Shown here: in pieces, positions 21,992-32,100 of the stretch
Layout: each line of letters opens with the position of its first letter
How positions within the stretch are numbered: the first letter of the stretch is position 1
From: Mytilus edulis
Taxonomy: Eukaryota > Mollusca > Bivalvia > Mytilida > Mytilidae
Direction of reading: 5' to 3'
Assembly (NCBI RefSeq): GCF_963676685.1
Contig: NC_092349.1
Coordinates: 81,418,604-81,482,603, forward strand
DNA: 64,000 nt
Program-made: the position numbers and the translations under genes
The notes under the pieces: model-generated
Told to the model about the DNA's origin: nothing
What the model saw: only the letters and a program-made list of their open reading frames with translations
Databases searched by the model: none

Positions 21992-24382
21992 TTATACCTT
22001 TACTTGATTTTGTTGTGTTGGAGGTTGTGCTGTATCACCACCAGTATTTGATTTTCTTGACACTGTTGTTTGGCCCAAGATGACGGAGTTCATTGCATGA
22101 CAGTAACCAAGGTATGTAGGATTTGTGTTGGCGCCACTATGTAAAGTGCGCTGTTGGCAAAATACGTTCTCAATAACGTCACTATTTAGTCTACTGGGGA
22201 TAACAGAGGCATTGTTGTTTTTTAACCTATACTGACAATATTCTTCAAATCCTAAAATACATGAAACTATGTCCTGCCTGGTTTGGTGAGATATCATACA
22301 CATTTCTTTTTGCTTGACAGTTGTGTCCAATTGAATACTTTTTTCCCATTTAATGAAAAAATCCATTACATCATGGTTCTGTCTTAATCTGTCATCACTT
22401 AAGTCAGTTATAGCCCTATTATCCCTAAAATTTGCTATCAGAACACTTGTATTTGACAATAATTTGACAGTAGCATTTAACATAGAGCCTGATTCTCCCA
22501 AAGTTTGTTGATACAGCTTCATCAAATGATACATATCAGCATTCAGTACATCTTCTGCTAAGTGATTGCGCATTTTTGCCTCTGATGTCAGATAAAAATG
22601 ATCTTGTGACAATTTATGATGCACTGGAAAGGGATGGGTTGAAATATCCCATGAATAAGCCCTTTTGAAATGATTCCATTCAATAAAATTACCTTCAAAC
22701 TTCATATGTCTTTTACATTGAGATTCACTTCCACTTTTTAAGATATTGTTCCTAATTTTTTTAATAACATGAGAAACATCCATGATGAAACTTATCTTAT
22801 CATTACTGTAAATATTATTAAAGGAGCATGTTACTGGTTTGGCAGAACTAAATTCAGGCATTAAAAGCTTAAAGAGGTCTCTATTAGTCTGTGCCCCATC
22901 AGTGCTAACAAACATGATTTTAAACCCAAAGTTCATTAACCTATTCACAGATTGCCATACTAATAAATAGAGTTCATGTCCAGATGCAGTGCTTGCAGGA
23001 AAATGTGCGAAAGGAAACCGAAAACCTGTCGACCCTAGGAATACAAGTTGAAGTGCATGACTCGCTAAAATTCTTTCGTTCTTGTTGGATTTCAATTTAT
23101 CAAAAACTACTGACTCTGGAGATAATTCAGTAAATCCAATCAATTCTATTTTTCCATTTATCTTTTTTAACTGTAGATCTTGCTGAATCGACATTTCATC
23201 AATAATGAGCCCACCTTCATAACCCTCGGGTGGTATATTTTTTAGCTTGGCCTCATTTGCCATCCAATGAAGCATATCATTATTTATTCCAGCTTCTTGA
23301 TTTACAGTATTTTTAAATCTTTGTAGTAATTTCTCAGAAGGGAGGATGACAAACTGACTATTTCTAAGTTCTGTATACCCCTTAGGGCTTCTGCACCATA
23401 ATGTTAGACACAGACGAACGATGTCTCTGTTCCAACGCCTTCCATGTGGGTTTCTTTCAATTGCCATTTTCTGCGACATTAAAAATAATTTCATTTTATC
23501 ACTACATTCAGGGAAAATTTTTGTTAGAATTTCTGACATGTCATTATTATCTTCTGTAGATAGTATTACATCCTGATCTGTATTTGATCTTATGCAAGTT
23601 GCATTTGTGGAATTTAAATTCTCATTCAAAGGTTTTTTCGTTGTTTCTTCAAGTTGAAAATTTTTAACAATAACTGCTTTTTCCAAACATTTACAATGCA
23701 CACATGATGCTGATGCTTTGTGTGATTTTTTAAATGGGAGCACCTTTTGACATAATTTTGACCTGTATCTAATTTGTTCTGAGTTTTCATCAAAAAGTTT
23801 TGAAACATGCTCTTTTAAGAAGTCTTTATTTTGCATTGACTCATCAACTTCCTCAACACCATTACAATAACGCAACTGTCTTATTATTTCAAAACATGAT
23901 GGTAAATTAAATGTTTTGTCTACCCCTAAGCTAACAGGGTCTATCTTTTTACCCATAACCATTAAAGTCCAAGTTTGGTCCAATTTTAACTGAGCTTCAG
24001 TAAGCACCTTCAATCCATTTATTATGGTTTTGTTAAAATGACCTATAGTTATACAGCTTAAAGTTTTTGATAACAAGACAAAATCAATGGGGATATGTGT
24101 TCCAAATGTGCTTATATCTAGCACAACTGGTGTATTAATTTTCCACTTTATACCAAAGTAACGTTTGGTCATTTTGCACCAGTTACTTTTGCTGCGTGCA
24201 TTTTTCACCTTCACATTTTTATATATTTGTTTTATTAAATTTCCAACTGATGTCCCTTCAGCTGCAGTTTTTTCTTTAATATCTATTAAATCAATTGATT
24301 CATCTATAGCCCCTTCCTCAATGTTATCAATTATCCAGTTGAACAAATTAGACTTATTTGACATTTCATTTATATTTGTCAT
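21992..24382 (-). CDS. P-element-superfamily transposase
   Basis: 796 aa, single exon. The middle shows the P/THAP9-type RNase H-like fold: GLIIDEMSIQQ (Asp 395), ASHALQLVFLG (440-450), FVSTDGAQTNRDL (Asp 495), then FIMDVSHVIKKIRNNIL (533-548), the counterpart of the family's D-x-x-H-x-x-K-x-x-R-N-N motif. The C-terminal LNSDVIENVFCQQR (732-745) carries the likely third acidic residue Glu 738. The Asp 395/Asp 495/Glu 738 triad is assigned by analogy with P transposase. No THAP zinc finger is visible at the N-terminus; the only Cys cluster is CVHCKC (227-232), so the DNA-binding domain is unusual or elsewhere. The start codon lies 39 bp inside the right terminal repeat. Expected role: cutting at the 606-bp repeats and inserting with 8-bp duplications, in agreement with the flanks. 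Confidence 0.93.
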   Translation of the reverse strand: MTNINEMSNKSNLFNWIIDNIEEGAIDESIDLIDIKEKTAAEGTSVGNLIKQIYKNVKVKNARSKSNWCKMTKRYFGIKWKINTPVVLDISTFGTHIPIDFVLLSKTLSCITIGHFNKTIINGLKVLTEAQLKLDQTWTLMVMGKKIDPVSLGVDKTFNLPSCFEIIRQLRYCNGVEEVDESMQNKDFLKEHVSKLFDENSEQIRYRSKLCQKVLPFKKSHKASASCVHCKCLEKAVIVKNFQLEETTKKPLNENLNSTNATCIRSNTDQDVILSTEDNNDMSEILTKIFPECSDKMKLFLMSQKMAIERNPHGRRWNRDIVRLCLTLWCRSPKGYTELRNSQFVILPSEKLLQRFKNTVNQEAGINNDMLHWMANEAKLKNIPPEGYEGGLIIDEMSIQQDLQLKKINGKIELIGFTELSPESVVFDKLKSNKNERILASHALQLVFLGSTGFRFPFAHFPASTASGHELYLLVWQSVNRLMNFGFKIMFVSTDGAQTNRDLFKLLMPEFSSAKPVTCSFNNIYSNDKISFIMDVSHVIKKIRNNILKSGSESQCKRHMKFEGNFIEWNHFKRAYSWDISTHPFPVHHKLSQDHFYLTSEAKMRNHLAEDVLNADMYHLMKLYQQTLGESGSMLNATVKLLSNTSVLIANFRDNRAITDLSDDRLRQNHDVMDFFIKWEKSIQLDTTVKQKEMCMISHQTRQDIVSCILGFEEYCQYRLKNNNASVIPSRLNSDVIENVFCQQRTLHSGANTNPTYLGYCHAMNSVILGQTTVSRKSNTGGDTAQPPTQQNQVKV

Positions 24383-24421
24383 TCTTTTTCAGTTCATAAT
24401 TTTGCGCCAAAACAATTACTT

Positions 24422-25027
24422 AAAATATATTCGGAATTCTCGCGTTTTACCGTTGTCGTCATTGCCATTCGGAAATCGATCGATCGGGAGTGATTATGGT
24501 TCTCTTGATTTAGGAGGGAGTTACAGAATAGGTAACATGTGAAATGGTTACCGCCCTTTTGAAAATACCGCACAGATGTCGCTAGCGATGTCACTTCCGT
24601 AGCTTCTACTAAAATGTGGTTGAAAATATTCAAATCGCGAGTGAAAAGTGTCCCAGAGGAGGACTTTATACCTGTATTTTGATTATTTATGTATGTTTTC
24701 AGTGAGGATAATATATATGGCGAAGAAGAAATACGATATTGGAACAGGTAGGACATAATTTAATAGAAAATTTCAAGAAATATCCCGAGCAGTACCTCAA
24801 TGTAAACAAACCTGAGTGACTTACCTTTCCGCCTATACATATATCAGAAACCCCAAATTTTAGAAACTGGTATTTGATAGTATTCCTTGCATTTGAAGTG
24901 ATAAATAGCATACAGAGAGCTGAATATAAGCGAAAATAATGATATTTTTGCTCGATTAAAAAAAAAAAAAAAAGGGGGAGGGGGGCATCACAAGGCTCCT
25001 ATAGGGTCCTGTCCTCAAGTACCTGTG
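24422..25027 (-). repeat. Right 606-bp terminal inverted repeat of the P-like element
   Basis: Reverse complement of 16873-17478. Two in-repeat frames of 70 and more than 100 residues translate identically in both copies; this reflects the recent duplication and is not evidence of genes. The inner end lies 39 bp before the transposase ATG. Confidence 0.93.
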
Positions 25028-25035
25028 AACAATAA
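25028..25035. repeat. Target-site duplication (right), aacaataa
   Basis: Exact match to 16865-16872, directly after the terminal CTGTG. Confidence 0.9.
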
Positions 25036-26684
25036 TAATATGATATAATATAAACCTTCATAGCACCATAAGCCACAGTCACAATCGGAGCCAAAACAAA
25101 ATAGAAAAAAACAACTATATATATCAAATAACAGTCAGTATCAAGACATGCACTACATTATTCAAAAGAACTATTGTTTAACAATACAATCGTCAGTATC
25201 CCCCATAATAGTAAAGTTTTTTTGTGTTAACATCGAGATGTGCTAGAAATGTGCTGAAAGAGTTCCTCCCTCAAATCATTATGAAGTAAGTATTCGATTG
25301 AAAAATGACGCTCATCCTCAACTCTATCAGCTGTAAATTACGAGTGTCTGGCATTTTTCAATTCTTAATGTAATGGGTGAGCACCGATTCTTAAGAAATA
25401 TATGCACTACCTTTCTTAAAATCTACGGAAGCGTATTAGCGCCAAACACTTTTTAAATTTTTTCTTCCAATGTTTGCGTTACAACGCAAACCTTTGCGAA
25501 ATAACGCAAACCTTTAAAATTTGTTTTAGCTTATTTCTTATTTAAGATTCAAAGGAAACAGTAGTTATTAATAGATTGCAAAGTAAAATCCTTGAATAGT
25601 TAGATCATATTTCATTGACTTCAATAATGAGCAGAATTATATAAGAAAATGTGGTATGAATGCCAATAAGAAAACTCTCTATATCTAAGTCACTATTCCT
25701 AAAAGTAAACCATCATAGGCCTAAGTACGGTCTTCAACACGGAGCATTAGCTTATACTGAACAAGAAACTATAAAGGCCCCCAGAAACGATATTCTTGTT
25801 ACTACTAGTATATATACTATAAAGAAAATTGAGTAAATTGAGGTCATACAGAAGAAAAAAAAATCAATCCTGCTAATATAACTATAACCGAATATAAATA
25901 TACTTCCAAAGTAAGCTCTCGTTTGAGAACTGTGTAAAGTAGTTTTGCAATAAATATATAGAATGAAGATGCTTGTATTAATAAAATCATGTTCTATCTA
26001 TTCAAATTGCTACCCAAGCATCTTAAAAAGAATACTTTATTATATTGAAATGAAAATTCAATGACTTTCTATCAAAGAATCTTGATCATATTCTGAGATT
26101 TAAAAAAATTGTTTCCTTATTAAAAATTCATTGTAAAGCAGAGAGATAATTTGACTTGGAGTTTCACAATTGTATGACATTATTTTGGATCTTTCAATTT
26201 AAATATAAGTGAATATCGATAGCGGATTAATAGAGGAATCAAAAGAGTAAACAAATATACAGATCAATGTGCTTGTTTTCGAGATATTAGCCATTGAAAT
26301 TTTGGCGGGAAAACATTCTCTCTTGACTTTTCATAGCTTTATCATTGATAAGTTTACATTCTCAAAAACTATCAAGGAATAATTTAAATTTTATAAGACT
26401 TTTACAGATGGCTTATCATTATACATGTAAAAGATTTATAAAAAGATAAATGGGGGTCAATGCCATTTATTTTTAAGGCATTCAAATGAATAAAAGCTGA
26501 GGTTGCTGAAAAATCTGACAAAATTCCCCCAAAATGACAAGCGAACTACAAAGTACCTTAACTAAGATTTGAAGCTAAAACCAAGTAATAGATTATCAAT
26601 CTTATATATGAAATTTCTGGAAAAAAAATGATTCTATTAATAATCAGGCTCTCCGACCAAACATAATCTTTTCAAGAATCTACA
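25036..26684. other. Intergenic; SINE-like copy at 25641-25795
   Basis: A degenerate family C repeat (aaatgtggtatgaatgccaa) is the only recognisable item. Around 25480-25515 there is a short cluster of gcgttacaacgcaaacc words. No gene seen. Confidence 0.55.
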
Positions 26685-27625
26685 TGTATGATATTTTTTT
26701 TAAAAAAAAACCTCCCTTTTTTCTAACCTTCCAACCCCAATATTACATTATATATTACATTTTTTGAGCCTTATGAAAAGAACAGGAAGCACTGCAAGTG
26801 AAGCAAAGCATGCAGTCATATTCCAATTTGAAAATAAACACCCTCTATTTTATATGTATTTTTTTACATAAATTTCTATTTATGAGTGGATGTTGCTATG
26901 GATAATATGTGTTTCCGTGGTAACAATTGAAGTCAACAACACTTGACGATTGTAATTTAAAGTTTGCGTTAGCTTTTATGTATTTTTCTTATCGGTTATA
27001 AAACAATTCAGGACATTTAAGCTCTTAAACTACAATATTCTGCAAATAAAAACTCTGTTTCCAAGGAAAAAATCGGTTGCTATGGTGACAAAACTATAAA
27101 AAATCCCACGCATTTCACTATTTAATTTGATAAAGAAGTATCCAAACTTCATAACTACAGTGCTAACTATTCTGTACACATTTGCACTTTTCTGAAAAAC
27201 ACCAGAGAAAATTTGATAATTCAGCAAAAATCCCAATTTCAGAAAAGTTGAAAATATGCATTTTTTCACAAAATTTTTCAAAAAATTTACAAATTTGGTT
27301 GATATGCAATCTTCACTAAAATGAAGCTTAAACGATGTTCTATCAATGTTTCATATGAAAATTAATGAAAAATGCATGATTCTATTCATAATCAGGTTCT
27401 GAATTGTGGTGATTTAGCTGTTTTTTGACAGATTTTACCACGCTTAACAACCAAAAAATAGAGTGGCTGTTACCATGGCAACCACTCATATTTCCCCACT
27501 CAAAATTATTTTTTGAGCAGAATTCATTTATTGCTACTACTAGACCAATTATAGAAAAAATCTGAAACCATCATGTATCGCACTCTGCCTGGTTCTTACA
27601 AAGAGCTGTACTTAAAGTTTTGAGC
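26685..27625 (-). repeat. Dispersed repeat family A, copy 2
   Basis: Inverted copy of 5066-6035. The X-box-type palindromes are retained: GTTACCATGGCAAC at 27469-27482 and GTTGCTATGGTGAC at 27076-27089, with a weaker one at 26911-26924. The in-repeat frame at 27030-27281 is related to that in copy 1 but has no known domain. Confidence 0.75.
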
Positions 27626-28004
27626 AAACTTGATGAATATTTTTTTTCCAGATGCACCCACTTGGATAATTAATGCTTATGATACACTGCAACTACAAAT
27701 GTACATAAATTTGTTCAATAAAATGTATTTATAAAATATTCAAAGACAAGAAATACAGACTTTCAAGGTGAAGACATCTGTAATTAGGAGTAAATTTTAA
27801 CAGTAGAAATTTGCCACCTAGGTCTACAATCAAATTTCTAGCTAAAAGACCAGAAAAAACAAATGTTCTTTGCAAAATACATTACTTACAGCTGTCTTCC
27901 CTTTCACTTTTAATAAAAACATGGCTCACGCCAAACATTTCATTTGGGATCAAATATACATACCAAATATTTTATATCTATGAGTTACATTAGCTGATGC
28001 AATT

Positions 28005-28130
28005 AATAAGCCTACCGGTAATTGTAAATGTTTTACTTTAAATTGTGTCATCAGCAAGAACTTTGGACATCTTAAGGAGGCATATAGTTAATTCAAATAT
28101 CTTTTATTAGAATAAATATGAATGTTGGAA
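28005..28130 (+). repeat. Inverted near-identical duplicate of 43877-43996
   Basis: 126 bp matching the reverse complement of 43877-43996, apart from a 6-base addition at about 28013-28019. It sits downstream of the DPH1 stop, while its partner is in DPH1 intron 7, so the pair brackets exons 8-12. Confidence 0.85.
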
Positions 28131-28178
28131 GACTTTTTGCCGATTTCTTACTTACTGAGAGGAACACAACAGGTAACA

Positions 28179-28358
28179 CTAATGGAGCAGGATATGTGTA
28201 CACTTCTTGACCAACTTATATCACTAATGGAGCAGGATATGTGTACACTTCTTGACCAACTTATATCACTAATGGAGCAGGATATGTGTACACTTCTTGA
28301 CCAACTTATATCACTAATGGAGCAGGATATGTGTACACTTCTTGACCAACTTATATCA
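28179..28358 (+). repeat. Minisatellite, four identical 45-bp units
   Basis: Units begin ctaatggagcaggatatgtg at 28179, 28224, 28269 and 28314. Because 45 is a multiple of three, a short frame (28122-28370) shows a repeated 15-aa peptide. No domain, start context or splice site supports it as a gene. It lies downstream of the DPH1 stop. Confidence 0.9.
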
Positions 28359-28894
28359 ACTTTTGTTTGAGATTGTGTTGCTCTGTCTATAGCTGTATAT
28401 GTAGAATTTTGTCTGTTGTCTTGACTTTGTTATAAAATAATATAAAGGTTCTAGCTTGAAAACTGGACAAAGAGTCAGCTGAACAAACCATGTATCCTAT
28501 TTGGGAATGAAAAACAGACAGAAGGACAGAAGAAATGAGACTGAAGAAGGAAGGGACAGAGGTATACCAATATACCTTTAATTCCAGTTGCAATTCTTTT
28601 TAATACTAGTTCTTGGACCTAAACAAGAAACTTCTATAGTTAAAGACTGTATTTTGCCTTCTTGATATCTTTAGATACTTTGTTGTTGAATTGCTGACTC
28701 AATAATATATACCCAAAATATTTCTTCTATACATTTTCTGTCAGATGATAAAGTTTTCAAAGTATTTTATATGTATGATTCCACATATCAAAAATTTATG
28801 AATCCACTTTACACAACAGCATGACTCAATATGAAATAAAATTTTGTCACTAAATAAACAAATATATATATATATATCTCCATACAAACATTTG

Positions 28895-29176
28895 CTAGCT
28901 TTTATTTTCAGTAACATTATTATCACAATTTAAAGTTGCAGAGTTATCTAACTTTCCTTGATTGTTACTATTACAACATTCAGAATTTTTTAAGCAACCA
29001 GATGTTTGTCCTTCAGTTTTTTCTTTTAGTTCTTTTTTGATAATAGTTCTTGGTTTTCTTTGTCTCTGGGGTCTATGGACCTCATTGTTAACAGTCCAAG
29101 CTCCTAGGCTATCATTTGCATAAAAGTCCATGGGGTATCTTGATTGCCACTGCACATGTTCCAATGCCACTGAAAG
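28895..29176 (-). CDS. DPH1: DPH1 exon 12 and stop
   Basis: Encodes [20 protein letters not shown] and SLGAWTVNN, then a low-complexity polar tail ending ENKS and TAG. The acceptor is ttttttcag before CTTTCAG; the second AG six bases on would shift the frame and was not used. Confidence 0.92.
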   Translation of the reverse strand, partial: LSVALEHVQWQSRYPMDFYANDSLGAWTVNNEVHRPQRQRKPRTIIKKELKEKTEGQTSGCLKNSECCNSNNQGKLDNSATLNCDNNVTENKS

Positions 29177-32100
29177 CTGAAAAAATATAAATTATTTATT
29201 AAGTATATGCTGTTGTGAGGTGGTGTCTGCTAAGGAGGAAATTTATTTTGCAATATACCAGTACATGTATTCACTTGATTTCTAAGGAGGTACTTATATT
29301 TACTCATGTATTATTAACATATATAGGTGATATGGCTATATGATAGCTTTTGTTTGGGGTCTCATTCACTATATTCCCAACTATCTTTTATTCATATTGA
29401 TACATATAAAATCTACCACTACATCGACTGAGATACCATATTTATCCATTTGAGACAGTTAAATGTTCAAATTTAAAACATGAGACTTACCGAGCGTTTT
29501 AAATATTTGAAATTTAACTGTCGAGAGAGGATAAATATTGTTTTGCACGAGATTTGTTGATGAAATATGTTTCTCTTATGATTTTTAGATAATATGCAGA
29601 CAATCATTATCCTTCTTTTCAAATGATCTGCAAAAATATGTGTTCTATGTTGCGTCATCAGGAATGGTTACCTTTTTTCATGACGTCACAATAGTTCATT
29701 CAGAGGAAAGCAAAAAAATTTGACGTCATAATCCAATTTTGACTAATGGAAAACTGAGATCAAAGGGAAAAAATATATAATCAACAGGTCAGGAAAAGGA
29801 TAAATAAACGTATTTACACTTTTGGTATTTAGCTGAATCTTGCCTCCGAATGACCTTAGATCTACTCCGAATCACCTTTTGACGTCAAGCAACAGTCACT
29901 TTTAAATTGTGACGTCAAATATTTTAAATTATGATGTCAAAGTTTACGGGAACCTGTGTAATTTTACGTAATGGCGGACAAATTTACATACAAGTGTAAA
30001 TACGTCTATTGTGCAAGAACTAGAGAAATATGTGTAAGATTCCAAAGAACAATTGGGATGATAATTATCGATATATCTGTACCTTTTAATGGTTGCAATT
30101 TTTGTGTTATCATTTTACAGCTATGATTAATTTTTGTTTGTTTCAGAACCATTGGACAGCAGCCACTTATCCTGTATTGTTATCTAAAAATGCTGTCCCG
30201 TATAACATCATTAAATGTTTGAATTGAATGTGAATAATTTGATTTATTCTTATACCAAACTCCTCTTGTTTGCAGGATAAATCTTTTTCTTTTGGCTACT
30301 GGAGAAATTATAGTAAAATTTAAAGCAGATCTGCAAGCTGAAGCATGAGCACACACTTTATCATGTGAGAAAATCGACCTTTGGCATAACAGCTACCATT
30401 GCATATTCTTCTGCCACACAATTGCAAATTAGTCATCACCAGAAAACTCTAGTGTGTCAAACCACATACTTAGGCACACCAGCTACCAAAACAATACCAT
30501 CACATTTAAGTAGATCACACCATAATTTTTTTTTAAACTTTATCATATTTACCTCGTAGGGACTTAACAGAGGCTTTTCAAAGGCCATTCCCCAGTCAAT
30601 TGAAAGTCTGGGACAAGCTACCTGAACCCATCTGAAAGCATAGAAAAACAGTAGTCTATTTCATAAAGTTTATAGTTTCTCTTATTTAAAAATATGACAA
30701 TGAAATCATTGATTGGATTGGCTTCAATAAAATGTTTTATGATACAACACTGAAATACTAACTGATAAGACAAGATTTCAACAATAATGTGTCCATAGAA
30801 CACGGTTGCACAACTTGCACAATCATTTTCCATGTTCAGTGGACGTGAAACTCTAATTTGGTATTAAAATCAGAAAGATTGTATCATTAAAATCATGTGT
30901 ACTAAGTTTGAAGTTACTTGGACTACAACTTGATCAAAAACTAGACAAACAGACAAATAAACACACGAACTGACTCACAGATGGACAAACAAATGCACAG
31001 ACTAATAAAAAACATAATGTAATGGTAGTGGGGCAAAAAAAAAACACATAAAAAATCCCCCATCCACCCAGTTTCAAAGTTAAACCTGCTTTTTAGTGGT
31101 ACTGTGGATTCATTATTATTCTTTGGATACCTATTTTCGTGGATTTCGTGGGCACAGTTAAACCACGAAATTAAATATTCAACAAACGATAATTTTTCTA
31201 TAGGTTTGTATGCAGACTTCAGCAAAACCACGAAATTAAATATCCACGAATATGCAAGTTTTTCTTAATCCACGAAAATTGGTACCCACGAAAATAAATG
31301 AATCCACAGTATGTAACAATTTGTCGAACAACAAATAAGTGAAATACTTTTTGGTATATCTTACCAATATAAAAAAATTTCATTGATTTATATAATTTGC
31401 ATTTCATATCTAATCAATAAAAAATTTCATTTTGCATTGATAGTAAAAAGGATTTTGTAATTAAGATAAAGAAATAACCTGAGTTTAACATTTCACATGA
31501 ATAGAGTATATTTTGATCATAATTAAGAGAACCATCTGGAATTTTTCTGTAATATGAGCATGTTCAGGATTTAATTTTATAATCAGAAGAATACTTACGC
31601 ATCTACGTCAGTAAAAAGTTTTAGTTTGTCTGGGAAAATTTCAGATAACATCACTAAAACATATTCTCTCCCAGAATCTGTTATTTTCTGTTGTAAATGC
31701 TGAAATAAAAATACATATTTAATGTTTTATGCAATCAAATTTGTTTAAGATCCAAGAAAAAACAATCCTTTAATATAATTTTCATAACAATCCTACAAGA
31801 AATGTGTGTACAATGTAATTTGCTATATAATTCAAATTTTCAAGGGGCATAACTCTTTTAAAACAACTTGATGAGTATTGCTTTTCTAACTAGCTGATAT
31901 AAACCTTTTAGTAAGAATTTTACAATTAATAGCACAATCAATTTAAACTTTAGAGCACAACAATGAAAGTTTTCCTTATAATTTATATTTTATATAAACT
32001 TGATCTCTACTGTTACCTTGTCAACTAATAAGTTAATTCAAGTTTTTGCCCTAATATTCATGTTATATTTTCCACTGGAAGTTAATCATTAATCTTTGTT

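Larger units (their letters stand above)
16873..25027. mobile_element. Complete P-superfamily-like DNA transposon carrying a helicase-PHD gene
   Basis: 8155 bp from CACAGGTACTTG at 16873 to its inverted copy ending at 25027, flanked by an exact 8-bp duplication aacaataa. The 606-bp inverted repeats look identical base by base, so the insertion is recent. Two intact, intron-free convergent genes fill it: a Pif1-type helicase with a PHD finger (17516-20770, plus) and a P-type transposase (21992-24382, minus). Each start codon lies about 40 bp inside a terminal repeat, so the repeats probably supply both promoters and 5' leaders. The 1.2-kb gap between the genes holds a duplicated helicase fragment, a G-rich simple repeat and a SINE-like insertion. 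Both frames are open, so it may be an autonomous, possibly active element. Confidence 0.92.

Noticed and set aside
24394..24756. 120-aa frame repeated identically at 17144-17494
   Set aside because: Conservation simply reflects the two identical terminal repeats of a young transposon.
5066..27625. A single 22-kb element bounded by the inverted family A repeats
   Set aside because: The two copies are diverged, have no matching flanking duplication and enclose several independently bounded elements; they are separate repeat insertions.
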